From Hyphomicrobiales bacterium (GTDB lineage Bacteria; Pseudomonadota; Alphaproteobacteria; Rhizobiales; Beijerinckiaceae): a DNA stretch of 45,501 nt. Shown here in pieces: positions 28,927 to 37,011 of the stretch. The notes under the pieces are model-generated. The model was not told the DNA's origin, made no database searches, and saw nothing but the letters and a program-made list of their open reading frames with translations. The stretch's first letter is position 1; each line of letters starts with the position of its first letter. The translations under genes and the position numbers were made by a program. The stretch spans positions 1-45,501 of the forward strand of contig JAFAQA010000148.1 in assembly GCA_019246665.1 (NCBI GenBank), in the 5' to 3' direction.

Positions 28927-30324
28927 TTGATCGAAAAGAGCGCGAATTACGATGTGCTGATCGTCGGCGGCGGAAATGCCGCCATGTGCGCGGCGATCAG
29001 CGCGCGGCGCGCGGGCGCGCGCGTCCTCGTTCTCGAGGCTGCGCCGAAATTTTACCGCGGCGGCAATACACGTCACACGCGCAACATGCGCTGCGCCCAT
29101 GACGCTGCGACCGCGATCCTCACAGGCCCCTACACCGAAGCAGAGTTCTTCGACGATCTCATGCGCGTCACGCAGGGCGAGACCGATGAGGCGCTGGCGC
29201 GTCACATGATCCGTGAATCCAAGGCGATCCCCGATTGGCTCGTCGAGCAGGGCGTGCGCTGGCAACCCTCGCTCGGCGGCACGCTTTCTCTCGGCCGCAC
29301 GAACTCCTTCTTCCTCGGTGGCGGGCGCGCGATGCTGAATGCGCTTTACGACACCGCTGAGAGGCTCGGCGCCGAAGTTGCCTATGACTGCGAGGTCGTC
29401 GATCTTTCGATCGAGGATGGCATGTTCCTCTCCGCGACCATGGCGCGTGGCAAAGAACGCCTCGCAGTTCGCGCAACGACACTTATTGCCGCAGCTGGCG
29501 GCTTCGAGGCCAACCTTGAATGGATGAAGCAATATTGGGGGAAGACCGCGGATAATTTTCTCATCCGCGGCACGCCTTATAACCGGGGTTCGCTTCTCAA
29601 GCTGCTTCTGGCGAAGGGCGTGCAGGAGGTGGGCGATCCGACACAATGCCATGCGGTTGCGATCGACGCACGCGCTCCCAAATTCGACGGCGGCATCATC
29701 ACGCGGCTCGACTGTGTGATTTTTGGAATCGTGGTGAACAAGGATGCACGCCGCTTCTACGACGAGGGCGAGGACATCTGGCCGAAGCGATACGCGATCT
29801 GGGGACGCCTCGTCGCCGGCCAAAAGGATCAGATCGCCTTTATCGTCTTCGATGCCGCCTCGCGTGAGTTGTTCATGCCCTCGCTTTATCCTCCCATCGA
29901 GGCAAAGTCCTTGAGCGAGCTCGCGGCCCGGCTTGAGCTCGACTCGACAGCCTTCGAACACACGATGCGGGAGTTCAACGCGGCGGTGCGGCCGGGCACG
30001 TTCGACCACACGATCCTCGACGATTGCCGCACCGAAGGCCTCGTGCCGCCGAAATCCCATTGGGCGCGGCGCATCGAGCAACCTCCCTTTTTTGCCTATC
30101 CGGTGCGGCCCGGCATCACCTTCACCTATCTCGGAACGCGCGTGAACAAGGAGGCGCGCCTCATCATGCGCGACGGCAGGCCTTCAGCCAATATGTTCGC
30201 GGCGGGCGAGATCATGGCCGGCAACGTGCTCGGGCGCGGTTACGCGGCCGGCATTGGCATGACCATCGGCAGTGTCTTCGGACGCATCGCGGGACGGGAG
30301 GCCGCTGCCTATGCCCGCAACTGA
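28927..30324 (+). CDS. tcuA: FAD-dependent tricarballylate dehydrogenase TcuA-like
   Basis: A 465-aa flavoprotein of the fumarate reductase/succinate dehydrogenase type. The dinucleotide loop is YDVLIVGGGNAAMCAAISAR, then RGGNTRHTRNMRCAH. Active-site-type sequences include WLVEQGVRWQPSLGGTLSLG and the C-terminal AAGEIMAGNVLGRGYAAGIG. TcuA oxidises tricarballylate to cis-aconitate. It begins at TTG 28927 after GGGGAAGAG. The stop lies inside the next gene (14-bp overlap with tcuB). Substrate is inferred from the tcuAB pairing; other short polycarboxylates remain possible. The transporter TcuC and regulator TcuR are absent here. Confidence 0.87.
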   Translation: MIEKSANYDVLIVGGGNAAMCAAISARRAGARVLVLEAAPKFYRGGNTRHTRNMRCAHDAATAILTGPYTEAEFFDDLMRVTQGETDEALARHMIRESKAIPDWLVEQGVRWQPSLGGTLSLGRTNSFFLGGGRAMLNALYDTAERLGAEVAYDCEVVDLSIEDGMFLSATMARGKERLAVRATTLIAAAGGFEANLEWMKQYWGKTADNFLIRGTPYNRGSLLKLLLAKGVQEVGDPTQCHAVAIDARAPKFDGGIITRLDCVIFGIVVNKDARRFYDEGEDIWPKRYAIWGRLVAGQKDQIAFIVFDAASRELFMPSLYPPIEAKSLSELAARLELDSTAFEHTMREFNAAVRPGTFDHTILDDCRTEGLVPPKSHWARRIEQPPFFAYPVRPGITFTYLGTRVNKEARLIMRDGRPSANMFAAGEIMAGNVLGRGYAAGIGMTIGSVFGRIAGREAAAYARN

Positions 30325-31441
30325 GTTTGGCGCCACCGCGCCGCATTCGAGCGACGATCTCGCCGAGGCGGACCGGCTGATGACGATCTGCAATTCCTGT
30401 CGCTACTGCGAGGGATTATGCGCCGTCTTCCCGGCGATGGAGATGCGCCGCGCGTTCGCGGACGGCGATCTCAATTACTTAGCCAATCTCTGTCATGGGT
30501 GCGGCGCGTGCTATCACGATTGCCAATTTTCACCCCCGCACGAGTTCAACGTGAACGTGCCGCGCAGCTTGAGCCGCGTGCGGGCGCAATCCTATGCGAG
30601 CTATGCCTGGCCTCGCGCGCTCTCAAGCCTTTTTGCACGCAACGGGCTCGTGGTCGGCTTATCCTTGGCGCTCGCCGTCGCCGGCTTCCTCATCGGTTTC
30701 ACATTTCGCGATGGCCGAGCCACCCTCTTCGGCGCTCATGCAGGGCCGGGCGCTTTTTATGATGTGATGCCACACGGTGCCATGGTCGTGATTTTTGGCG
30801 GCGCATTCCTTTACGCTCTTCTCGCGCTCGTGATGGCGGCGCGTCATTTCTGGCAGGATATTGGTGAGGAACCGTCAGGACTGGCGGACCAGCGCTCACT
30901 TGCACAGGCAATGCGTGATGCTCTCGCACTGCGCTATCTCGACGGCGGCGGCTTGGGTTGCATGAATGAGGACGAGCGCCCGACTGATCGGCGCCGCTTC
31001 CATCATCACCTTACCTTCTACGGCTTCCTCGCCTGCTTTGCGGCCACATCGGTTGCCACGCTCTACCATTACCTTTTCGGCCGCGAAGCGCCCTATCCGA
31101 TCTACGATCTGCCGGTGCTTCTCGGCACACTCGGCGGCGTAGGCCTCGTCATCGGCTGCGCCGGTCTTTTCGCGGCGCGCTGGCGCCGAGAGCCCGCGAT
31201 CGCGGATGAAGAGCGGTTCGGCATGGATGTCGCGTTCATCGCCATGCTGTTTCTCACCGGTGCCTCGGGACTTGCACTACTGGCGCTCCGGGCAACGGTC
31301 GTCATGGGAATTGCTCTCGCGCTCCATCTCGGGGTGGTATTCGCTCTCTTCATCACCATGCCCTATGGCAAGTTCGTGCATGGCATTTATCGTTTTCTTG
31401 CCCTTCTGCGCTATGCGAAGGAGAGACGGAACTCGGGTTGA
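30311..31441 (+). CDS. tcuB: Tricarballylate/citrate utilisation protein TcuB (FeS and membrane protein)
   Basis: A 376-aa protein with two cysteine clusters for 4Fe-4S centres, CNSCRYCEGLC and CHGCGACYHDC, followed by about six membrane helices (for example NGLVVGLSLALAVAGFLIG). TcuB takes electrons from reduced TcuA flavin and passes them to the quinone pool. Start set at ATG 30311 (MPATEFGATAP), overlapping tcuA by 14 bp; the track's 30272 is deeper in tcuA. The CitB name is used for the same family. Confidence 0.88.
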   Translation: MPATEFGATAPHSSDDLAEADRLMTICNSCRYCEGLCAVFPAMEMRRAFADGDLNYLANLCHGCGACYHDCQFSPPHEFNVNVPRSLSRVRAQSYASYAWPRALSSLFARNGLVVGLSLALAVAGFLIGFTFRDGRATLFGAHAGPGAFYDVMPHGAMVVIFGGAFLYALLALVMAARHFWQDIGEEPSGLADQRSLAQAMRDALALRYLDGGGLGCMNEDERPTDRRRFHHHLTFYGFLACFAATSVATLYHYLFGREAPYPIYDLPVLLGTLGGVGLVIGCAGLFAARWRREPAIADEERFGMDVAFIAMLFLTGASGLALLALRATVVMGIALALHLGVVFALFITMPYGKFVHGIYRFLALLRYAKERRNSG

Positions 31442-31456
31442 GCGGGAATCAAGACG

Positions 31457-32878
31457 ATGCAGAATATCGAGCCTGTCTGGCGCTTCGTGGAGGCGAAGGA
31501 AGCGCGCTTCGTCGAGCTGAGCGACGAGGTCTGGGGCACCCCTGAGCTCAATTACCAGGAGCACCGTTCGGCCGCGGCTCATGTCGCGAGGCTCGAGCGC
31601 GAGGGATTCAAGGTCACGATGGGCATCGCCGGCTTGCCGACCGCGATGGTCGGAGAGGCAGGACAAGGCGGCCCCGTCATCGCGATCCTCGGCGAATATG
31701 ACGCGCTTCCCGGCCTCAGCCAGGCGGCCGGCGTCGCCGAGCGGCGGCCTCTGCCGCAAAGCCGCAACGGCCATGGTTGCGGCCACAACATGCTGGGGTC
31801 CGCCTCGCTTCTCGCCGCGACCGCGGTCAAGGATTGGCTCGCCGCGTCGGGTGTTGCGGGCCGCGTGCGCTATTTTGGGTGCCCGGCCGAGGAGGGAGGC
31901 TCGGGAAAAGGCTTCATGGTGCGCGAAGGCGCTTTCGAGGATGTCGATGTCGCGATTTGCTGGCATCCTTCCGCCTTCACGGGCGTCAACCGCCCCTTTT
32001 CGCTTGCCTGCGTCGAGATCGATTTCTCCTTCCTCGGGCGTTCGGCGCACGCCGCCGGTGCACCGCATCTTGGGCGAAGCGCGCTCGATGCGGTCGAGCT
32101 GATGAATGTCGGGGCCAATTACCTGCGAGAGCACATGCCTTCGACGGCGCGTCTCCATTATGCGCTGATCGACTCTGGCGGCATCGCGCCCAATGTGGTG
32201 CAAGCGAAAGCGGTGGTGCGCTATCTTGTTCGCGCCGGAACCCTCGGCGAGATGTGGGCCCTGGTCGCGCGCGTGAAGAAGGTCGCCGAAGGCGCTGCCT
32301 TGATGACCGAGACGCAAGTGACCGCGAGGCAGCTGAGCGGCGACGCCAATCTCGTGGGCAACGCTCCGCTCGAGGAGGCGATGTTCGCGAATATGATGCG
32401 ATTGGGGCCGCCGCGTTTCGATGTCGCGGACAAGGCATACGCCGCCGAGATCCAGAAGAGCTTGCGTCGCGAGGATATCGTGGCTGCCTATGGCCGTTTT
32501 GGCCTGCCGCCGAAAGAGGGCGAGACGCTGAGCGAAGAGATCTACCCGCTCGGCAGCGGCGTCGAGACATCGGTCGGCTCGACCGATGTGGGGACAGTGA
32601 GCTGGGTAGTGCCCACCGTCCAGTGCCGCGTCGCGTGCTACGCCATCGGCACACCGGGCCACTCATGGCAGCTCGTGGCGCAAGGCCTCTCGGGCCCGGC
32701 GCATAAAGGCCTCGCCTATGCGGCGAAGGTGATGGCGGGCACGGCGATCGATGTCTTAAGTGACGCTGATCTCCTGGCCCGTGCCCAGGCAGCGCACCGC
32801 GCCTTTCGAGCGGAGAATCCCTTCACCAATCCGATCGCGGATGATCTCGCACCGCCACTCGACATGGCCGCGCATTAG
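31457..32878 (+). CDS. M20-family amidohydrolase, AbgB-like
   Basis: A 473-aa zinc hydrolase. Metal-site sequences are GEYDALPGLSQ, NGHGCGHNMLGSAS, CPAEEGGSGK and the closing AIGTPGHSWQLVAQGLSGPAHKG; the dimerisation domain is inserted at about residues 190-310. The nearest known type is p-aminobenzoyl-glutamate hydrolase subunit B, which cleaves an amide bond, but AbgA is missing and the amide substrate is unknown. It starts 15 bp after tcuB, so it probably belongs to the tcu transcript. A second AbgB-like enzyme lies at 42753. Confidence 0.87.
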   Translation: MQNIEPVWRFVEAKEARFVELSDEVWGTPELNYQEHRSAAAHVARLEREGFKVTMGIAGLPTAMVGEAGQGGPVIAILGEYDALPGLSQAAGVAERRPLPQSRNGHGCGHNMLGSASLLAATAVKDWLAASGVAGRVRYFGCPAEEGGSGKGFMVREGAFEDVDVAICWHPSAFTGVNRPFSLACVEIDFSFLGRSAHAAGAPHLGRSALDAVELMNVGANYLREHMPSTARLHYALIDSGGIAPNVVQAKAVVRYLVRAGTLGEMWALVARVKKVAEGAALMTETQVTARQLSGDANLVGNAPLEEAMFANMMRLGPPRFDVADKAYAAEIQKSLRREDIVAAYGRFGLPPKEGETLSEEIYPLGSGVETSVGSTDVGTVSWVVPTVQCRVACYAIGTPGHSWQLVAQGLSGPAHKGLAYAAKVMAGTAIDVLSDADLLARAQAAHRAFRAENPFTNPIADDLAPPLDMAAH

Positions 32879-33305
32879 AGCATGAGGGAAAAGTGGAAGG
32901 CGCTTTTTCGAAAAGATCGGAGTTTATCAATAACCCGGTCTAAGAAATAACGGGCCCAAGTAAGTATCATCTCCACCGAAGCGGCGCGCTGGCTGGCCCG
33001 CGAGCGCAGCGATCTCACACCTCGATCCAAAGAGCGACGTCCTCGACCCCAAGAGGGTGTGCAGCGCACCTTTCATCGAGGACACCGTGAAAGACATCCC
33101 GAAATACGTAAGGGCGCCAAGGCGGCCGTTTCCCGCGTGACAGCTCCATCACTGCAGAAAAAAGGCCGCCTGCCTCGCGGCACTCGTCCGGTTCTCACGA
33201 GGCACGGCACTCCGCCGGTGAGCGGAGCACAGGCGCAGGTCTGATCCAGCCCGCCGCATGGCCGCACTATCGAGGGCGATCCATCTCCCTCCCATCACCG
33301 ACCCA
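32879..33305. other. Intergenic region with degenerate repeat; no gene supported
   Basis: The start (TAGAGCATGAGGGAAAAGTG at 32876) is a degenerate copy of the palindromic repeat at 4842. Downstream, one frame reads LDPKSDVLDPKRVCSAPFIE and then DTVKDIPKYVRAPRR before a stop near 33139, which looks protein-like but has no start codon or family I recognise; it may be a gene relic. The rest shows nothing. Confidence 0.45.
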
Positions 33306-33797
33306 TCACCGAGGGGCCGGGGCGTCATCAAGCCTGAACGACAGGGGCAGCGAGAAGAACAGGTTGCATGCGGTGAGTTCGGGCCCCGTCGGCCCCTGCC
33401 GCCAGAAGGGCCCTTCGATGTGCGCCGTAAAGCGGCCACTCCCCCGCTCCGTCATCGCCAGTAACGCATCCTCGGCGGCGCGACGCTCGGCGGGCGAAGG
33501 CTGATTCGGATGCTCGGGGTAGTAGGACGGTATGGTCAGGATGAGATAATCCATCCGGCACCCCGGCGCGGGGATCGGGATCGCGGATTTTCGCACCGCT
33601 ACCTCTCCTTGCGACCAGCGGTGACGCGTGCGGATTGCCTTCAGTCGCGGCCCTATCACGATATCCTCAGGGGAAAACGCCAGGGTCCAGGTCGGCATCG
33701 CCCCGGCCGGCGGAGCGGGTTCACCCGATGCCGCTTGCAGGGAAAGCAGCCCCAGCGCCATCAGCACCATCGCGCCATTTGTACGATGGCCATGCAT
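33306..33797 (-). CDS. Exported protein of unknown function
   Basis: A 163-aa protein with a signal sequence (MVLMALGLLSLQAASGEPAP) and no recognised domain. Features are a WTLAFSPEDIVIGPRLKAIR opening and an ending ACNLFFSLPLSFRLDDAPAPR. Start set at ATG 33797, because it overlaps the upstream gene's TGA by one base (TGATG); the track begins 20 codons earlier, inside that gene. It is probably co-expressed with the LprI/DUF3298 protein before it. Confidence 0.6.
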   Translation of the reverse strand: MHGHRTNGAMVLMALGLLSLQAASGEPAPPAGAMPTWTLAFSPEDIVIGPRLKAIRTRHRWSQGEVAVRKSAIPIPAPGCRMDYLILTIPSYYPEHPNQPSPAERRAAEDALLAMTERGSGRFTAHIEGPFWRQGPTGPELTACNLFFSLPLSFRLDDAPAPR

Positions 33798-34846
33798 CAG
33801 CGGGGCGGAATGGAGAGTGCCGGCTTGGCGGCGAGATAGGGCGTGAGAGCGGACCATGGCACGAGGCAGCGCGGAGCGCCGATGCGATACGCGGGGCCGA
33901 GATCATCGTCCGCGAACTGGACCGAGATGCCCACGGACGTGACCAGCCAATTTTCCGCATCGCTCACTCGAGGAGCAAGCTTTGCCGGATCCTTGACATA
34001 ATTATCGACCCTATCCGGCTCTGCTTCGGCGATGAGATGTTTGAGACACACCTCGGCCATCGGTTCCGCCCATTGCTTCGTCTTGTCGAGCACATCCTCG
34101 GCGACCAGCGGACGGCTTTGCCGCTTCAGCCAGGTGACGGGAAAGGCCTCCGAGTCCGGGTGATTGCCGCCGCTCGCCACGGAATATTGTAGCGTGATCA
34201 GAATCGTTTCGTCGGTGATGGCGAGGTCGTCATAGTTCAGTTCGCGAGCGAAGCCGTTACGGTCCTTCCGCCACTCCTCCACCCTTTGGGCGATGTATTT
34301 GTTCCAGGCGCTCTCGGCCTCGTCGCGAGGATGATCGATTTGCGGATAGGCCAGGACACTAGTGTCAAAGCCGATGCCATAGCCAAACTTTTCCTCATCT
34401 GGGTCCGTTCGGGGATCAATGCTGTAGAGGACGATGCGGCGGACGAGAACGCCATCGACCATGCTTGAGGCCGCCGCCAAAGCGGAGAGACGGAGACTAT
34501 ACTCCGTTTCCAAGCATTCCTTCGGCGAACGCGAATACCAGCGCGGTTTTCTTTTGAAGCCATCGAGACGGCAAACGGTGGCGGCGTAGTGCAACCAAGC
34601 GCGCTCGTTGTCACGCAGGGCGGCGCGGCTGGCCTCGGATAGTGGCGCGAGCGCTTGCGCGAAAGCTGGGGCGAGCGCGTCATCGGCCTGCGAAAGCTCA
34701 GGCGTAGCGCAGACGGTCTTCTCGAAAACCGTTGCCGCCTTCTTGCAATCAAAGCTCGCGGCTTGCGCGGCGGCGTCCTGAAAGACGAATGCCAGGAGAA
34801 GTGCCAGGGCGATCCCTGCGCGCACCAAGAAAGCAATGCATGACAC
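33797..34846 (-). CDS. Exported LprI-like plus DUF3298 (RsiV-type) protein
   Basis: A 349-aa secreted or periplasmic protein. After a signal sequence (GIALALLLAFVFQDAAAQA), residues about 32-100 match the LprI/DUF1311 lysozyme-inhibitor-like pattern: FDCKKAATVFEKTVCATPEL, then SEASRAALRDNERAWLHYAA with paired cysteines. The C-terminal part (ITDETILITLQYSVASGGNH and AEVCLKHLIAEA) resembles DUF3298, the RsiV-type lysozyme-binding domain. Lysozyme or cell-wall sensing is inferred. The start is GTG 34846. It is divergent from, and overlaps, a broken DUF2125 gene. Confidence 0.72.
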   Translation of the reverse strand: MSCIAFLVRAGIALALLLAFVFQDAAAQAASFDCKKAATVFEKTVCATPELSQADDALAPAFAQALAPLSEASRAALRDNERAWLHYAATVCRLDGFKRKPRWYSRSPKECLETEYSLRLSALAAASSMVDGVLVRRIVLYSIDPRTDPDEEKFGYGIGFDTSVLAYPQIDHPRDEAESAWNKYIAQRVEEWRKDRNGFARELNYDDLAITDETILITLQYSVASGGNHPDSEAFPVTWLKRQSRPLVAEDVLDKTKQWAEPMAEVCLKHLIAEAEPDRVDNYVKDPAKLAPRVSDAENWLVTSVGISVQFADDDLGPAYRIGAPRCLVPWSALTPYLAAKPALSIPPR

Positions 34847-35761
34847 AGGCGACGCCCCTTCCGACCCCGATGGACGAGGGAGAGATTAGACTGTCACGCC
34901 GGCCGATTGATTACCATATGCGCTGGAAACAAGTCGTCATCGAGGGTTTCCCCTTCGTCGCCCGCTTGCGTTTGACCAACGTTCGCTTCGGCGAGACGCA
35001 ACCGCTGCCTTACGATGTCGCGGCACCGCTCGCAATCATCGAGACGGCTCCTTGGATCGGGAGCGATATGCGGGTCGCGATGCCGCAAGGGGCGAGGCTT
35101 CGTGTGCCGAGCTTAAGCGCGGGGTTCGAAACCGATCTCATTGAAATCACCGCCGATTTCGGCCGACGTAAGCCCACTCTAACAATATCGGCGCACGGCA
35201 GCTATCGGGCACCGAATCACTTGCGAACCTCCACATCGATAGCGTCGACGGGCGGATACTCTTTAGGGGAACGCCGCTACCAAAGGGACAAAAAGACGTC
35301 GCTTCGTGAATTTGAGCTTCGGAAAACTTTCCTTCCCGGGGGTGATGCCGACGCCGAGCGATGTCATCGGGCGGGCGGAGATCAGTGCTGAACTGATCGG
35401 CCCATGGCCGCCCGGACCGATGCGGGAGGCGCTCGCAACCTGGCGAGACAATGGCGGCGCCATCGACCTTCTGCTGGGCACACTTCGTTGGGGCAGGACC
35501 GAGATCTCAATCAGCGACGGCGTGCTGACACTCGATCAGGCGCTGCAACCAGCCGGTTCGTTCACGATCGATGCGCTCGCGGTCCCCGGGAGCCCGTCCG
35601 CACCGGAGGCCGAAGCGGCGGCAATTCTCTTGGCGCCCTTGCTGAAATCCGGCCACACGTCGCAACCCGTTCAGAAAGCGTACATCGAAAATGGCATGCT
35701 CATGCTTGCCACGAAAACTGCTCGCTCTGCCGCGCGTCATTTGGCCGTGATGGCGAGCTGA
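34840..35761 (+). pseudogene. DUF2125 gene broken by two frameshifts
   Basis: Three frames in succession give one DUF2125-like protein. Frame one: VIEGFPFVARLRLTNVRFGE to ISAHGSYRAP (to about 35215). A second frame: ANLHIDSVDGRILFRGTPLP, then KGQKDVAS and a stop at about 35307. A third: ISAELIGPWPPGPMREALAT, GAIDLLLGTLRWGRTEIS and LTLDQALQPAGSFTIDALA, ending at 35761. The N-terminal membrane anchor expected in the family is not visible. The gene is therefore decayed or the assembly has two indels. The family is thought to be envelope-associated; function unknown. Confidence 0.75.
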
Positions 35762-35772
35762 GCGGCGGCATT

Positions 35773-35919
35773 TCACGTCTTTTCGTTCAGGCGCTCTCTA
35801 TACTCCCTCTTCTGTCGGTCGGCTTTCTCTTGCATTTTCCTCGCCCATTCCGGGAGAGGTGGGCTCGTTGCATCCGAATTTGAAAAATCCGATCCATTTA
35901 GCGGAAACGCCTCTCTCAT
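35773..35919 (-). CDS. Possible small protein, 48 aa
   Basis: An ORF below the track cutoff: ATG 35919 to TGA 35773, reading MREAFPLNGSDFSNSDATSP, then PLPEWARKMQEKADRQKREY and RERLNEKT. The second half is a charged amphipathic helix with a WARKMQEKADRQ core, unlike random sequence. It sits downstream of murQ on the same strand with a 74-bp gap. The ribosome binding site is poor (GAGGA touches the ATG). Codon use includes several AGG/AGA, unlike neighbours. Not recognised. Confidence 0.4.
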   Translation of the reverse strand: MREAFPLNGSDFSNSDATSPPLPEWARKMQEKADRQKREYRERLNEKT

Positions 35920-35993
35920 TCCTCGCGCCCGCGACCGTCGAGGCGCCGTCGGTCGATCTCAATCGTCAGCATCAGGCGCGCGCCACGTCTAAT

Positions 35994-36914
35994 CTAAGCT
36001 ACGCCTGGCGAGTGCGGCTTCTCCGTGCGCACGTCGCGAAGCGTGAGGCGCAAATTGCCCCCATGGCGGCGAAGCTGAGCCTTCGCCTCCTCGCGCCTGA
36101 CGCCGAGCGCCACGAGTGCAGCGAGCTTCACGTCGCCTTCTGCCTCGATGAGGGCTTGTCTGGCGCGGGCCGGGTCGCAACCTGCGATCCTCGCCACCAT
36201 GGCCTCGCTGCGCCGCCGCAACTTCGCGTTGGTGACGCGAAAATCAACCATCATGCCCTTGTAGACACGGCCGAGCCGCACCATCACGGCGGTCGAGAAG
36301 AGGTTGAGCACGATCTTCTGAGCCGTCCCGGCCTTCATCCGGGTCGAGCCGCCGATCACCTCCTCGCCGGTTTCGACGAGGATCGGGTGTTCGCTCGCTG
36401 CAAGTAGCGGCGCACCCGCATTGTTGGCGATGCCGATCGTGAGTGCGCCGCGCGTGCGTGCCTCGGTGAGCGCCGCGACCGTATAGGGCGTCGTGCCACT
36501 GGCCGCGATGCCGATGACCACATCGTGCTCGCCAAGATCGAGATCGCGGATGCGTGATTTCGCGTCTTCTTCCGAATCCTCCGCTCCTTCGATCGAGCAC
36601 CACAGGGCTTTGTCGCTTCCCGCGATGGCAAAGCCGATGCGCGCTTGCGACCAGTCGAAGGTCGGCGACAATTCCACTCCATCCTGCACCGCGACCCGGG
36701 CCGAAGTGCCGGCTCCCGCATAGATCAGACGCCCATGGCCGCGTGCGAGAAGGGCGGAAGCCGCCTCGACCGCGTCGGAAAGCGCCGGTAAAGCCGAACC
36801 CACCGCCGCGACGGCGGCGAGCTGGCCTTCATGGAGCGCCTTCAACACATCGAGCGTCGACCATTCGTCGAGGCCGGCGAAGCGACGGCTGAGGCTTTCG
36901 GTTCCGCTGGACAC
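35994..36914 (-). CDS. murQ: N-acetylmuramic acid 6-phosphate etherase
   Basis: A 306-aa SIS-domain lyase that removes lactate from MurNAc-6-phosphate in peptidoglycan recycling. Motifs: RLIYAGAGTSARVAVQDGVE, catalytic region KALWCSIEGAEDSEED, VIGIAASGTTPYTVAAL and EVIGGSTRMKAGTAQKIVLN. Start set at GTG 36914 (SSGTESLSRRFAGLDEWSTL) behind GGAGACGAG; the track's extension to 37043 lies over the divergent gene. It shares a 97-bp promoter region with a peptide-type ABC binding protein, hinting at uptake of muropeptides or amino sugars. A MurNAc kinase (amgK or anmK) is not in the window. Confidence 0.92.
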   Translation of the reverse strand: MSSGTESLSRRFAGLDEWSTLDVLKALHEGQLAAVAAVGSALPALSDAVEAASALLARGHGRLIYAGAGTSARVAVQDGVELSPTFDWSQARIGFAIAGSDKALWCSIEGAEDSEEDAKSRIRDLDLGEHDVVIGIAASGTTPYTVAALTEARTRGALTIGIANNAGAPLLAASEHPILVETGEEVIGGSTRMKAGTAQKIVLNLFSTAVMVRLGRVYKGMMVDFRVTNAKLRRRSEAMVARIAGCDPARARQALIEAEGDVKLAALVALGVRREEAKAQLRRHGGNLRLTLRDVRTEKPHSPGVA

Positions 36915-37011
36915 CCTCGTCTCCAGGCGTTGAGGAGATCCGCTGCCGCGCGAGGTTAATCCCGAGCTGCCATCTGCTATATGGGGTGACCGCGTCCGAA
37001 GAGGAAAGGCA

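Noticed and set aside
28861-30081. 406-aa minus ORF over tcuA
   Set aside because: No protein family features; TcuA motifs are clear on the plus strand.
31277-32662. 461-aa minus ORF over the M20 gene
   Set aside because: Antisense shadow; the plus frame has the HGCGHN metal site.
33059-33244. 61-aa ORF in the 32.9-33.3 kb gap
   Set aside because: Arg/His-rich with no family pattern; a neighbouring frame looks more protein-like but has no start.
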